Shown here piece by piece: positions 42,065-51,490 of a stretch of 64,000 nucleotides of DNA. Each line of letters begins with the position of its first letter. Within the stretch, counting starts at the first letter, position 1. Below the pieces are notes generated by a model that made no database searches, was not told the origin of the DNA, and was given only the letters and a program-made list of their open reading frames with translations. The stretch is from 3-1-20CM-2-70-9 sp036002305 (GTDB lineage Bacteria > Chloroflexota > Limnocylindria > P2-11E): contig DASYTL010000032.1 of NCBI GenBank assembly GCA_036002305.1, positions 186,001-250,000 on the forward strand, read 5' to 3'. A program made the position numbers and the translations under genes.

Positions 42065-42878
42065 AGTAGCGGCCAAGCGCGACGTAGATGATCGCCGGAG
42101 GCAGCGCTGTCAGGAGCGCGCCGGCCATCTGGATCTGGTACTGCGCGAGCAAGCTTCCCGCGAGACCCTGCAGCGCGACGGTGATCGGCTGCTGATCGGG
42201 ATCGCTCGCGATCGTCACCGCGAACAGGAACTCGTTCCAGATGCTCGTGAACTGCCAGATCAGCACGACCACGAACGCCGGGATCGAGAGCGGCAGCATG
42301 ATGTGGCGGTAGATGCCCAGGATGCTCGAGCCGTCGACGCGCGCGGCCTCGACGAGCTCCGTCGGGACCGCGGCGTAGTAGTTCCGGAAGATCAGCGTCG
42401 TGATTGGTATCCCGTACACCACGTGCACGAGGACCAGCCCAGGGATGCCGCCGTAGAGGCCGATAGCCTGCAGGACGGTCACGACCGGGATCAGGACGCT
42501 CTGATACGGGATGAACATCCCGAACAGGAGGAGCGTGAACACGAGGTTTGACCCAGGGAAACGCCATTTCGAGAGCACGTAGCCGTTCAGCGAGCCGAGC
42601 AGAGCCGACAGCATCGTCCCGGGCACGACGAGAAGGACGCTGTTGAAGAACGCCAGGCGCAGGCGATCGAATGCGGCGGCGTACGCGTCGAGGTTCGGCA
42701 GCCGCGGCAGGTCCCAGGGTGTCGAGTTCGAAACCTCGATGAACGACTTCAGCGACGTGACGACCACCACGTACACCGGGAGCAGGTAGAAGACCGCGAC
42801 CGCGAGCAGCAGGACATAGAGAACCGCGCGTCCTGGCCGAACACCGCGGCGGCGTCTCGCGGCGAAGGCGACGCTCAT
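42027..42878 (-). CDS. Carbohydrate ABC transporter permease (MalG-type)
   Basis: This 283-residue binding-protein-dependent permease has six hydrophobic helices. The EAA loop that docks the ATPase reads EAARVDGSSILGIYRHIMLP. LYVLLLAVAVFYLLPVYVVV is the first helix and STPWDLPRLPNLDAY is the usual outer loop of the CUT1 family. It overlaps the MalF-type permease gene by 4 nt. The sugar is unknown. Confidence 0.92.
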   Translation of the reverse strand: MSVAFAARRRRGVRPGRAVLYVLLLAVAVFYLLPVYVVVVTSLKSFIEVSNSTPWDLPRLPNLDAYAAAFDRLRLAFFNSVLLVVPGTMLSALLGSLNGYVLSKWRFPGSNLVFTLLLFGMFIPYQSVLIPVVTVLQAIGLYGGIPGLVLVHVVYGIPITTLIFRNYYAAVPTELVEAARVDGSSILGIYRHIMLPLSIPAFVVVLIWQFTSIWNEFLFAVTIASDPDQQPITVALQGLAGSLLAQYQIQMAGALLTALPPAIIYVALGRYFIRGLLAGALKG

Positions 42879-43801
42879 GCGCGGCGCTCCTCACGCTGCT
42901 GCCAGATGAGATACGGAACGATGAGGACGGCGACCATGAGGAGCAGCACCGTGGCGATGGCCGCGCCCCGGGCGTAGAGGTTCTGCCGGAAGGTGGCGAT
43001 GAACATGTGCAGTCCGGGCATGTCCGTGGCGAATCCGGGCCCGCCGAACGTCATGACGAAAACGAGGTCGAAGATCTTCAGCGAGATGTGGCCGAGGATG
43101 ATCACCGCGGCGAGGAGGATCGGGTTGAGCAGTGGCAGGATGATGTGCCGGAACGTCTGGAGCCAGGTCGCGCCGTCGACCTGCGCCGCCTCCCGCAGCT
43201 CCTCGGGGATCGACCGCAGGCCGGCGAGGAACATCGCCATGCAGAAGCCGCTCATCTGCCAGACCGCGGCGATCACGACCGCGTAGAGCGCCGTGTCCAC
43301 GTTGGTGAGCCAGTCCGACTTCAGAAATCCGAGCCCGGCGCGCTCGAGCAGCAGGTTGATCCCGTAGTTCGGGTTGAAGACCCAGCGCCAAACGGTGCCG
43401 GTGACCACGAACGAGATCGCGAGCGGGAAGAGGAAGACATTCTGGAAGAGGATCGTCCCCCGCAGGCGCTGGTCCAGGAGCAGGGCGGCGCCGAAGCCGA
43501 GGACGATCGATGCGGTCAGGAAGAGCGCGGTGAACCGGACCGTGTTCGAGAGATCGGCCTGGAAGCGCTCGAGCTCGAGGAGCTGCCGGTACTGCTCGAG
43601 ACCGACGAAGGTGTAGTCGGGGACGATCCCGCGCCAAGCCGTGAGCGACACGAAGCCGGTGTAGCCGATGAACGCGTAGACGAAGATGCCGACGAGGACG
43701 GCCGACGGCACCAGGAGCAGGACCGAACCGGCGCGCTCGCCGAAAAGAGCGGAGCGGCCCCGCCGGGGCCGCTCCGCGAGTACCCGCTGGGCGGTGGCCA
43801 T
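42875..43801 (-). CDS. Carbohydrate ABC transporter permease (MalF-type)
   Basis: This 308-residue CUT1-type permease is the partner of the MalG-type protein. The EAA loop is EAAQVDGATWLQTFRHIILP, followed by NPILLAAVIILGHISLKIFD and the typical FGGPGFATDMPGLHMF. About six helices are present. It shares one base with the binding protein stop, and the next permease start overlaps it by 4 nt, so the three genes form an operon. Confidence 0.92.
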   Translation of the reverse strand: MATAQRVLAERPRRGRSALFGERAGSVLLLVPSAVLVGIFVYAFIGYTGFVSLTAWRGIVPDYTFVGLEQYRQLLELERFQADLSNTVRFTALFLTASIVLGFGAALLLDQRLRGTILFQNVFLFPLAISFVVTGTVWRWVFNPNYGINLLLERAGLGFLKSDWLTNVDTALYAVVIAAVWQMSGFCMAMFLAGLRSIPEELREAAQVDGATWLQTFRHIILPLLNPILLAAVIILGHISLKIFDLVFVMTFGGPGFATDMPGLHMFIATFRQNLYARGAAIATVLLLMVAVLIVPYLIWQQREERRA

Positions 43802-45099
43802 TACGCCTTCAAGTACTGGTCCGCCAGCTTCGCAAGGTTGGCCGCGGTGGCCGAGTCATCGCGCTTCTGGATGAACGTGCCCATCTCGTCGTTCATCGCC
43901 GAGGCGAACGCCTCCGGCGCGGCCGAGCCGTGGGCGATGCTCGGTGTGAGCGCGTCCTTCTTGAAGTCCTCGATGAACTGCTGCGCGATGGCGTCGAAGA
44001 TGTCCTTCGAAACGTCGGTGCGCGCGGGGATCGACCCCTTCTTCGGGTTGAACGCGGCCTGGCCCTCCTGCGAGCCGCAGACCTTGATCCAGGTCTTCGC
44101 CGCGTCCGGGTTTGGCGCGCCCTTGGGCAAGCCGAAGGTGTCGCACACGATCATGTACGTGCCCTTGGTGCCGGGCGCCGCCGCCGCGCCAAAGTCCGTG
44201 TTCGCCTTGAGATTGAGTGACGTGAAGTAGCCCTTCGCCCAGTCGCCCATGATCGTGAACGCGCTCTGCCCCTTCGAGACGCGGCCCGCGGCCTCGTCCC
44301 AGTCGATCGTGGGGTGATCGCTGTTGATGTAGTCGAACATCCGCTTCGTCGTCGTGACGGCCTGCTTCACCTTCGCATCGGTCCACTGGCTCTTGCCGTT
44401 GAACAGGCCGCGGTAGGTGTCGGCGCCGGCCGTGGCGACGATGTTGTTCTCGAGCAGCATGGAGATCTGCCAGTTCCCCTTCGAGCCGAGCGCGAGCGGG
44501 GCCTGGACCTTTCCCTTGAGCTTGTCCATCGCGCTGAAGAACTCATCGAATGTGGTCGGCGGCTTGATGTTGTTGTCGTTCAGGACCTTGACGTTGTACC
44601 AGAGCGCGTTGCCGCGGTGCACGTTCACCGGGACCGACCAGATGTCACTGCCTGAGCTGACGATCGTCTTGAGATCCTTTGGCATCACGGCGTCCCAGCC
44701 CTGCTCGCTCCAGATCGACGTGATCGGGTCCATCTTCCCCGCCTTGACCCAGGTGCTCACGAGCTCCTGCCCGGCGTGAACCTGGAAGCTGTCCGGCGGC
44801 TTGCCGCCCTGCATCCGCGTGGCGAGGACCGCCTTCGCGTTCGTGCCGGCGCCGCCGGCGACGGTGGCGTTCTTGATCTCGACGTTCGGGTAGTTCCTCT
44901 TGTAGATGTTGAACATCTCGGCGAGGCCGTCGGCTTCGCCGCCGGCCGTCCACCAGCTGAAGATCTCGAGCGTGCCTTTGATGTCCCCCGACGGCTTCAG
45001 CGGAGCCGCCTGCTGGCAGGCCGCGAGAAGATCACCGAGGACGACCGCGCTCGCGGCGGCGCCCGTGTACTTGAAAAGCTGACGCCTGGTGAGACTCAT
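43801..45099 (-). CDS. Extracellular sugar-binding lipoprotein of ABC transporter
   Basis: This family 1 solute-binding protein has 432 residues. The signal has a twin-Arg motif (TRRQLFK) and a lipobox (LLAAC), so it is probably a Tat-exported lipoprotein. GTLEIFSWWTAGGEADGL opens the mature domain, and FDEFFSAMDKLKGKVQAPLAL and FTIMGDWAKGYF are typical of CUT1 binding proteins. GGGGAGGAAG lies 4 nt before the ATG. It heads the operon with two permeases. No ATPase gene is adjacent, so a shared MsmK-like ATPase is presumably encoded elsewhere. Confidence 0.93.
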   Translation of the reverse strand: MSLTRRQLFKYTGAAASAVVLGDLLAACQQAAPLKPSGDIKGTLEIFSWWTAGGEADGLAEMFNIYKRNYPNVEIKNATVAGGAGTNAKAVLATRMQGGKPPDSFQVHAGQELVSTWVKAGKMDPITSIWSEQGWDAVMPKDLKTIVSSGSDIWSVPVNVHRGNALWYNVKVLNDNNIKPPTTFDEFFSAMDKLKGKVQAPLALGSKGNWQISMLLENNIVATAGADTYRGLFNGKSQWTDAKVKQAVTTTKRMFDYINSDHPTIDWDEAAGRVSKGQSAFTIMGDWAKGYFTSLNLKANTDFGAAAAPGTKGTYMIVCDTFGLPKGAPNPDAAKTWIKVCGSQEGQAAFNPKKGSIPARTDVSKDIFDAIAQQFIEDFKKDALTPSIAHGSAAPEAFASAMNDEMGTFIQKRDDSATAANLAKLADQYLKA

Positions 45100-45145
45100 G
45101 GACTTCCTCCCCCGATTCAGGCCGCGGAGATTATCCGCCTGCCGG

Positions 45146-46519
45146 CTAAGAGCGTTTCCGCCGATGCGCGACGAACTCGAGCAGGTCCGCCTTGGTAATG
45201 ATCGAGACCGGGCGGTCGTCGCGGGCCGCGAGGAGCGCCGGCGCCCCGCCGGAGAGCTCCTGGTAGAGCCGCTCGATGTCGTCGGTCGCCTGCACGACGG
45301 GGAACGGCGGGTCCATCACCCGCTCGACGCGCTCGTCGACGAGCGCCGGCTCGCGGAAGACCCGGTCGAGCATGGTCTTCTCCTGCACGCTGCCGACGAT
45401 GTCGGTGATCGCGCTCGCCGCGCCGTCGGCCGTGACCGGGATCTGCGAGATCCCATAGCGCTGCATGGTGTCGATCGCCTTCCGGATGCTCTCGTTCTTC
45501 GAGACAACGATCAGCTCGGGGGTTCCGGCACGGTCCTTGACCACGTCGCCCACGGTCGCCGGCACGACGAAGCCGAGGAAGCCGTTCTGCCGCATCCACT
45601 CGTCGTTGTAGATCTTCGAGAGGTAGCTGCGCCCGGAGTCCGAGAAGAGCACGACGACGAGCGCTTTGTCGTCGAGGTCCTTCGCGAGCTCGAGTGCCGC
45701 GAACATCGCGGTACCCGATGAGCCGCCGACGAGGATCCCCTCCTCGCGCGTCAGCCTCCGCGCCGTGAGGAATGAGTCGCGATCACTGACGCGTACCCAG
45801 CGGTCGACCATCGCCGGGTCGAAGGTGCCCGGATAGAAGTCCTCGCCGATGCCCTCCACCTTGTAGGGGTGGATGTCGCCCGTGTAGAGCGAGCCCTCGG
45901 GGTCTGCGCCGACGATGACGACGTCCTTCTTTTGTTCCTTGAGGAATCGCCCCGCTCCCGTCACCGTCCCCCCCGTGCCGATCCCGGCCACGAGGTGAGT
46001 GATCTTTCCCTCGGTCTGCTCCCAGATCTCGGGCCCCGTGGTGCGGTAGTGCGCCTCGGGGTTCATCGCGTTGTAGTACTGGTTCGGCTGGAACGCGCCC
46101 GGGATATCGCGGGTGAGCCGATCGGCGACCTTGTAGTAAGACTCCGGTGACTCAGGTGGCACGGCGCTGGGACACACCACGACCTCGGCCCCGTACGCGC
46201 GTAGCAGATCGCGCTTCTCCTGGCTCTGCTTGTCGGCCATCGTGCAGACCAACCGGTAGCCCTTGATCGCGGCGGCCATCGCGAGACCGACGCCGGTGTT
46301 GCCGCTCGTCGGCTCGACGATCGTCCCGCCCGGCCGGAGCAGCCCCCTCCGCTCCGCGTCCTGGATCATGAGGAGGCCGATGCGGTCCTTGACGGAGCCG
46401 CCCGGATTCAGGTGCTCGAGCTTCGCGACGATCGCCGGCCTGAGTCCCTTGCCGATGCGCGAGAGACGCACGAGCGGCGTGTGCCCGACCAGCGCGAGGA
46501 CATCCGCGGCGATCGCCAT
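45146..46519 (-). CDS. Cystathionine beta-synthase (PLP plus CBS domains)
   Basis: Residues 1-320 are the fold-type II PLP domain: GHTPLVRL, then LNPGGSVKDRIGLLMI with the PLP Lys at 44, EPTSGNTGVG, and GIGTGGTVTGAG as the phosphate loop. Residues about 335-450 form a pair of CBS domains (VVKDRAGTPELIVVSKNESIRKAID and VERVMDPPFPVV), which usually bind adenosyl compounds. It makes cystathionine from serine and homocysteine, the first step of reverse transsulfuration. TACCAT lies 9 nt before the ATG. The nearby gamma-lyase-type enzyme would follow. Confidence 0.94.
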   Translation of the reverse strand: MAIAADVLALVGHTPLVRLSRIGKGLRPAIVAKLEHLNPGGSVKDRIGLLMIQDAERRGLLRPGGTIVEPTSGNTGVGLAMAAAIKGYRLVCTMADKQSQEKRDLLRAYGAEVVVCPSAVPPESPESYYKVADRLTRDIPGAFQPNQYYNAMNPEAHYRTTGPEIWEQTEGKITHLVAGIGTGGTVTGAGRFLKEQKKDVVIVGADPEGSLYTGDIHPYKVEGIGEDFYPGTFDPAMVDRWVRVSDRDSFLTARRLTREEGILVGGSSGTAMFAALELAKDLDDKALVVVLFSDSGRSYLSKIYNDEWMRQNGFLGFVVPATVGDVVKDRAGTPELIVVSKNESIRKAIDTMQRYGISQIPVTADGAASAITDIVGSVQEKTMLDRVFREPALVDERVERVMDPPFPVVQATDDIERLYQELSGGAPALLAARDDRPVSIITKADLLEFVAHRRKRS

Positions 46520-46543
46520 CCGGTTGCGATGGTAGTCCGCGGG

Positions 46544-47044
46544 CTAGTGCCCTCGCGGCTCGACGAGCAGGTAGATCCCGACGAAGATCAGGACGATCGG
46601 CACGAAGAACGGCACGAGGCCCGAAACACCCTGCAGCACGCTCGGAGCGACGACGTCCACGAGCGCCACGGCGCCGAGCAGGGCGGCGGGCACGAGCGGC
46701 GCCCAGCGCTGCGGAGCGAGCACGAACACCGCGACCAAACCCATGGCGAGCGCGCCGAGGAAGATCGGGAACCGCGTTTGGGCGGGCAGGCCGAACCAAA
46801 ACGGGATGAGCAGGCCGATGGCGAACCCGATGAGCGTCGCGGCGGGGACGAGGTACACGTACTGCTTCGTCCCGAGCCACCATGCGGCGCCGAACGCGAG
46901 GCCGAGGAAGAGGAACATGGCATAACCCGCGTCCGCCCGCCCCGCGGCCTGCAGCAGGAAGCCCGCACCGATCGCGAGCAGCACCGCGCCGCCGAGGACG
47001 CCGCGACGAGATGCGCCAGCGCCGGGACGCATGCCTCCGCTCAT
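46544..47044 (-). CDS. Polytopic membrane protein, unknown
   Basis: The protein of 166 residues has about six hydrophobic helices arranged in hairpins (GGAVLLAIGAGFLLQAAG, AMFLFLGLAFGAAWWLG, LVPAATLIGFAIGLLIPF, IFLGALAMGLVAVFVLA). It resembles small prokaryotic membrane proteins of the DUF-type cell-envelope families, but I cannot name one. It overlaps the upstream threonine synthase gene by 4 nt, so it is in that operon. Confidence 0.8.
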   Translation of the reverse strand: MSGGMRPGAGASRRGVLGGAVLLAIGAGFLLQAAGRADAGYAMFLFLGLAFGAAWWLGTKQYVYLVPAATLIGFAIGLLIPFWFGLPAQTRFPIFLGALAMGLVAVFVLAPQRWAPLVPAALLGAVALVDVVAPSVLQGVSGLVPFFVPIVLIFVGIYLLVEPRGH

Positions 47045-48255
47045 TCGTCGGGCAGCTCGCCGTCGCCGAGGTGCCGCGCGTCCTCTCCCTGCAGGAACTC
47101 CCCGTACTTGAGACCGGTGCCGGTGTTGAAGACGACCACCTCGTCCGTCTCCGTGATCCAGCCAGCGCGGCGCAGCTCGCGAGTGACCGCGAGAGCGCAG
47201 CCGCCCTCGGGGCAGAGGAGCAGCCCCTCGGCCTCGCCGGCGAGCGCCATCGCCTCGGCTATCTCGGCGTCGCTCACGGCGAGCGCGTTGCCCTCGGACT
47301 CGCGGAGCGCGCGCAGCACGATGAAGTCGCCGAGCGCTTTCGGCACGCGGATGCCCGCGGCGAAGGTCGCCGGGTCGGGCCAGGGCCGGGATTCATCCAT
47401 CCCCTTGGTGAAGGCGTCGACGATCGGCGCGCATCCGCCGGCCTGCGCCGCGACGAAACGCGGGCGCTTTGAATCGAGCCAGCCGATGGCGCGGAGCTCG
47501 TCGAAGGCCTTCCACATGCCGATGAGGCCCACGCCGCCGCCCGTCGGGTAGACGATCACGTCGGGTACGCGCCAGCCGAGCTGCTCCGCGAGCTCGAAGC
47601 CCATCGTCTTCTTGCCCTCGATCCGGTAGGGCTCGCGCAGCGTCGAGGCGTCGTACCACCCGCGCTCGGCGCAGACACGCTTCACCACCGCGCCGGCCTC
47701 GGCGATGGAGCCTTCGACCGTATACACCTCGCCGCCGTACGCCGCGGCCTCGCGGACGATGACGCGCGGCGTCCGGTCGGGCATGACCACGACGACGCGG
47801 ACGCCCGCGCGCGCGCCGTAGGCCGCCCACGCCGAGCCGGCGTTCCCCGCGCTGGGGAGCGCCAGCGTCTCGACGCCGAGCTCGGCGGCGCGCGTCATCC
47901 CCACGGCGGCGCCCCGGGCCTTGAACGTCCCCGTCGGGAGCAGCCCCTCGTCCTTCACGCGCAGCTTCGGTATGCCGATCTCCTCGCCGAGCGACGGCGC
48001 GTCGAGCAACGGCGTGTTCGGCTCGCCGAGCGACACGACGGTGCCCGAGTCCTGGTGCGGCAGCAGCTCGCGGTAGCGCCAGAGCGTCTCGGGACGTGAC
48101 TGCAGCTCGTCCGGCTTGACCGACTCGCGCACGCGCCGCAGGTCGTACCGGACGAGGAGCGGCCCGCCATCCGTCTTGCAGACCTGCGCGATCTGGTCGA
48201 GCGGAAAGTCCTCCTGACAGCGCGAGCATTCGAGATGCGTCGCGAACGAGGTCAA
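47041..48255 (-). CDS. thrC: Threonine synthase
   Basis: This PLP enzyme converts O-phosphohomoserine to threonine. The N-terminus carries a Cys-rich knot (LECSRCQEDFPLDQIAQVC) seen in one threonine synthase group. The PLP Lys is in LLPTGTFKARGAAVGM. LPSAGNAGSAWAAYGARAG follows, then YPTGGGVGLIGMWKAF as the phosphate loop. The TTG at 48255 overlaps the murA stop as TTGA. The protein has 404 residues. The next gene is a membrane protein. Confidence 0.93.
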   Translation of the reverse strand: MTSFATHLECSRCQEDFPLDQIAQVCKTDGGPLLVRYDLRRVRESVKPDELQSRPETLWRYRELLPHQDSGTVVSLGEPNTPLLDAPSLGEEIGIPKLRVKDEGLLPTGTFKARGAAVGMTRAAELGVETLALPSAGNAGSAWAAYGARAGVRVVVVMPDRTPRVIVREAAAYGGEVYTVEGSIAEAGAVVKRVCAERGWYDASTLREPYRIEGKKTMGFELAEQLGWRVPDVIVYPTGGGVGLIGMWKAFDELRAIGWLDSKRPRFVAAQAGGCAPIVDAFTKGMDESRPWPDPATFAAGIRVPKALGDFIVLRALRESEGNALAVSDAEIAEAMALAGEAEGLLLCPEGGCALAVTRELRRAGWITETDEVVVFNTGTGLKYGEFLQGEDARHLGDGELPDE

Positions 48256-49529
48256 GCGGCGCGTTCGATCCTGGCGCCGAGCGCGCGCAGGCGCTGGTCG
48301 AGATCCTCGTAGCCCCGGTCGATCTGCTCGACGTTGTTGATCGTGCTCGTCCCCTTCGCGCAGAGCGTCGCCGCCAGGAGCGCCATGCCCGCGCGGATGT
48401 CGGGGCTTCGCAGGTCCGAGCCGTAGAGCTGCGAGGGGCCGACCACCACGACGCGGTGCGGGTCGCACAGGACGATGCGCGCGCCCATGCTCTCGAGCGA
48501 GCCGACCCAGTACATACGTCCGGGGAACATCCACTCGTGGATCAGCACCGTTCCCTCAGCCTGCGTCGCGACCGCCGTCGCGATGCTCGTCAGGTCGGAG
48601 GGGAAGCCGGGCCAGATCTGAGACTGCACCTTGGGGATCGCTCCGCCGATGTCCTGCTCGATGACGAGCTTGTCGGTCGCCTTGACCACGAGGTCCTCCC
48701 CGCTCACCTGCGTGTCGACACCGAGGCGCCGGAAGACCAGCTGCGTCATACGCAGATGCTGCGGGACCGCGTTCCGGATGGTCGCCTGGCCGCGCGTCAT
48801 GGCGATGGCTCCGACGAGTGACCCGACCTCCATGTGGTCGCTCAGGATCGTGTGCTCGATTCCCTTCAGGCGCTCGACCCCGTCGACGGTGATCGTGTTG
48901 GTGCCGACGCCCAGGATGCGCGCGCCCATCTTCATGAGCGCGAGACCGAGCTGCTGCACGTGCGGCTCGCTCGCCGCGTTGCGGATCACGGTGCGGCCCT
49001 TCGCGAGCACCGCGGCCATGAGCGCGTTCTCGGTCGCGGTGACCGAGGCCTCGTCGAGGAGGATCTCGCCGCCGACGAGGCCGCTCGTGTGCATGCCGTA
49101 TCCGGACTGGCTCGCGTCGAGCTCGGCGCCCAATGCGCGGAGCGCCAGGAAGTGCGTGTCATTGCGCCGGCGCCCGATCACGTCCCCGCCGGGGAGGCCG
49201 AGCTTCACCTTCTTGTACCGCGCGAGGAGCGGTCCGGCGAAGAGAAGCGACGAGCGTATCTCGCCGGCGAGATTTGCCGGCACCTCCGTGCTCCGTAGCG
49301 CGCCGGTGACGCGGACCGAGTGCGCGTCGAGCTCCTCGACCTGCGCGCCCAGGGCGCTCAGGATCTCGAGCATGCCGCGCACGTCGCGGATGCGAGGCAC
49401 GTTGCGGAGCGTGACCGGGTCGTCGGTGAGCAGGCTGGCGGCGATGAGCGGAAGCGCCTCGTTCTTGTTGCCCGCCGGTGTGATCTCGCCGCGCAGCGGC
49501 GTGCCGCCTTCGACGATGAAGCGCGCCAT
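48252..49529 (-). CDS. murA: UDP-N-acetylglucosamine 1-carboxyvinyltransferase, Asp variant
   Basis: MurA adds enolpyruvate to UDP-GlcNAc in the first committed step of peptidoglycan synthesis. PAGNKNEALPLIAA has K22 and N23, and DLRSPDIRAGMALLAA is the late Arg region. The loop that normally reads GGCAIGARPVDLH is LPGGDVIGRRRNDTHF: the Cys attacked by fosfomycin is Asp116. The Cys-to-Asp change is known to make MurA resistant to fosfomycin, for example in Mycobacterium. The ATG at 49529 is chosen because TACCCT lies 8 nt upstream; a TTG at 49538 is the alternative. The length of 425 residues is normal. Confidence 0.93.
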   Translation of the reverse strand: MARFIVEGGTPLRGEITPAGNKNEALPLIAASLLTDDPVTLRNVPRIRDVRGMLEILSALGAQVEELDAHSVRVTGALRSTEVPANLAGEIRSSLLFAGPLLARYKKVKLGLPGGDVIGRRRNDTHFLALRALGAELDASQSGYGMHTSGLVGGEILLDEASVTATENALMAAVLAKGRTVIRNAASEPHVQQLGLALMKMGARILGVGTNTITVDGVERLKGIEHTILSDHMEVGSLVGAIAMTRGQATIRNAVPQHLRMTQLVFRRLGVDTQVSGEDLVVKATDKLVIEQDIGGAIPKVQSQIWPGFPSDLTSIATAVATQAEGTVLIHEWMFPGRMYWVGSLESMGARIVLCDPHRVVVVGPSQLYGSDLRSPDIRAGMALLAATLCAKGTSTINNVEQIDRGYEDLDQRLRALGARIERAA

Positions 49530-49565
49530 CCGGCGCAAGGGTAGCGGCTCGGCTTCGGCCCGGGC

Positions 49566-51107
49566 TCAGTAGCCCAGCGCGATCCCGATCTTCGTGCCTT
49601 CGACGCCGCCGCGCAGACGATCGCCGTCGATCTGTATCGCGCCGGGGCGCGCGAAATTCGTGGCGAGCACGTCCTCGACCTTGAGCTCGACCACGTGGCC
49701 CAGCGAGGCGAGGGCCGAGCGCGTCGCGTCGGCGATGCGCGAATCGACCTCGAGCTTCTCACCCTCGTCGTGGACGCGCGGCCGGCTGGTCGCGTCCTGC
49801 GGGCCGTCCCCGTAGTCGAGGGTGTTCACGATCACCTGCACGACCGCGCTCATGATCTTGCGGCCGCCCGGGGCGCCACAGACGAGGAAGGGCGCATCGG
49901 CACGCAGCACGATCGTGGGAGCGCCGGCCCACAGCACGCGCTTGCCGGGCGCGATCGAGTTCGGGGTGTCCGGGCGCGGATCGAACCAGTACGTCCCGTT
50001 GGTGAGCACGATCCCGGTGCCCCTCGCCATGACCCCCGAGCCGAACCCGCCGCCGAGCGTCGCCGTGAGCGAGACGAGCATCCGATCGCGGTCGACGGCA
50101 TTGACGTGGGTCGTGTTCGGCAGGTCGGCCATCGAGGAGAGCCGCTCCCTGAACGCGGCGCGAAGCGCGACGGCCACGCGGTGCAGGCTCTCGGCGCCGA
50201 GCTGCGGGTGCGAGCGCAGATCCTCGCGGCCGAGCAGCTCGAGGGCGCGCGCCACGGTCGGCCCTCCGGTGAGACCGGGCAGCGTCAACACGCGGTGGCC
50301 GCGGTAGCCGAGCGCGAGCGGTGGCCGCTCTCCGGGCTCGTAGGTCGAGAAGTCGTCGAGCGAAAGGACCCCGCCCTGCGCGCGGACATCGTCGACGATC
50401 GCGGCGCCGAGCTCACCCCGATAGAGGGCGTCCGCGCCGTGACCAGCGATGAGCTCGAGCGAGTGCGCGAGGTCAGGCTGCACGAGGCGCTCGGGTGGCT
50501 CGAAGCCGGTGGGCGGGCGGTACGGCGCTCCGCCCGCGCGGAAGTAGACCCGCTTCGCCTCGGCGTTCCGGTGCAGCCGCGCGGCGTACGCGCCGAAGAT
50601 GAGCGTGCCGTACCAATCCATGACGAACCCGTCGCGCGCGAGGCCGATCGCCGGCGCGAAGAGCCGCGCCCAGGGGAGCTTCCCGAGGTGCCGGTGCGCG
50701 AGCTCGTACGCGGCGACCGCACCCGGCACCGAGACCGAGAGCGGCCCTTCGACGTTCGCCTCGTCCCGCACCGACGGCCAGCCATACATCCCCGACCGGG
50801 ATCCGCCGCCGATCAGCTCGAACATGTCCGGCCGCGACGCGAGCGGCGCCCGCGTCGAGCCGTCGAAGGAGTACGACTTTCCCTCGCGCCAGACGACCAG
50901 ACCGGCGATCCCCCCAAGCCCGCTTCCGATGGGCGACGTGACACCGAGGGCGAACGCGGTCGCAAGGGCGGCGTCGAGCGCGTTCCCACCATCGCGGAGG
51001 ATCTCGAGCCCGGCTTCCGCGGCGAGCGGATCCGCGGTGACCATTCCGCCCGTCGAGACGGCCTCGCTCTTGGTGAATCGCCATTCGCTGCGCGCGGGGT
51101 CGGTCAT
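49566..51107 (-). CDS. ggt: Gamma-glutamyltransferase, cytoplasmic form
   Basis: The 513-residue protein is a self-cleaving Ntn hydrolase that transfers or hydrolyses the gamma-glutamyl group of glutathione-like compounds. The cut site and nucleophile are in LPNTTHVNAVDRDR, with T332 as the new N-terminus of the small subunit. GSGLGGIAGL and VWREGKSYSFDGSTRAPLA are typical of the large subunit. No signal peptide is seen, so it probably acts in the cytoplasm. It could supply 5-oxoproline or glutamate to the pxpABC enzyme. It follows the GYD gene with a 12-nt gap. Confidence 0.9.
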   Translation of the reverse strand: MTDPARSEWRFTKSEAVSTGGMVTADPLAAEAGLEILRDGGNALDAALATAFALGVTSPIGSGLGGIAGLVVWREGKSYSFDGSTRAPLASRPDMFELIGGGSRSGMYGWPSVRDEANVEGPLSVSVPGAVAAYELAHRHLGKLPWARLFAPAIGLARDGFVMDWYGTLIFGAYAARLHRNAEAKRVYFRAGGAPYRPPTGFEPPERLVQPDLAHSLELIAGHGADALYRGELGAAIVDDVRAQGGVLSLDDFSTYEPGERPPLALGYRGHRVLTLPGLTGGPTVARALELLGREDLRSHPQLGAESLHRVAVALRAAFRERLSSMADLPNTTHVNAVDRDRMLVSLTATLGGGFGSGVMARGTGIVLTNGTYWFDPRPDTPNSIAPGKRVLWAGAPTIVLRADAPFLVCGAPGGRKIMSAVVQVIVNTLDYGDGPQDATSRPRVHDEGEKLEVDSRIADATRSALASLGHVVELKVEDVLATNFARPGAIQIDGDRLRGGVEGTKIGIALGY

Positions 51108-51119
51108 CGCGGCGTAGCG

Positions 51120-51413
51120 CTAGGAGAGCTGCTTCGTGATCCGCACGCCCTCGTCCGCCGTGAACGCGCGCATCGTCTGACTTCGTCCGTTCCCGCCAAG
51201 GCCGTACTCGAGGGCGTTGCGGAGCGCCACGTCGTCGTTCGGCGCGTCGGTGATGACGACGGCGTCGTACGGGCCGAACGTCAGGTAGACGTCGATGAGC
51301 TTGCTGCCGGTGCGCTCGAGCCGCTCGCGGCTCGCGGCGACGCGCTTATCCCAGTCCTTGATCGTCTTGATGCCCTGCTCGGTGAACTGGATCAGCGTGA
51401 TGTATCGGGCCAT
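51120..51413 (-). CDS. GYD domain protein
   Basis: The protein of 97 residues matches the GYD family: YITLIQFTEQGIKTIKDWDKRVAA at the start and VYLTFGPYDAVVITDAPND, the part that names the family, in the middle. GYD proteins are small alpha/beta-barrel-like proteins with unknown function. GGGGAGGAG lies about 9 nt before the ATG, and TATGCT about 30 nt upstream could be the -10. It heads an operon with ggt. Confidence 0.88.
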   Translation of the reverse strand: MARYITLIQFTEQGIKTIKDWDKRVAASRERLERTGSKLIDVYLTFGPYDAVVITDAPNDDVALRNALEYGLGGNGRSQTMRAFTADEGVRITKQLS

Positions 51414-51490
51414 GCGTCGATCTCCTCCCCTGCGAATGCCGCGCGAGCATAGCGGGGCTCGCCGCGCGCGGTCCGCCCTAGGCTATTCGG

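Noticed and set aside
42027..45099. A full four-gene sugar ABC transporter.
   Set aside because: Only the binding protein and two permeases are present; no ATPase gene is on either side, so I did not call a complete transporter.
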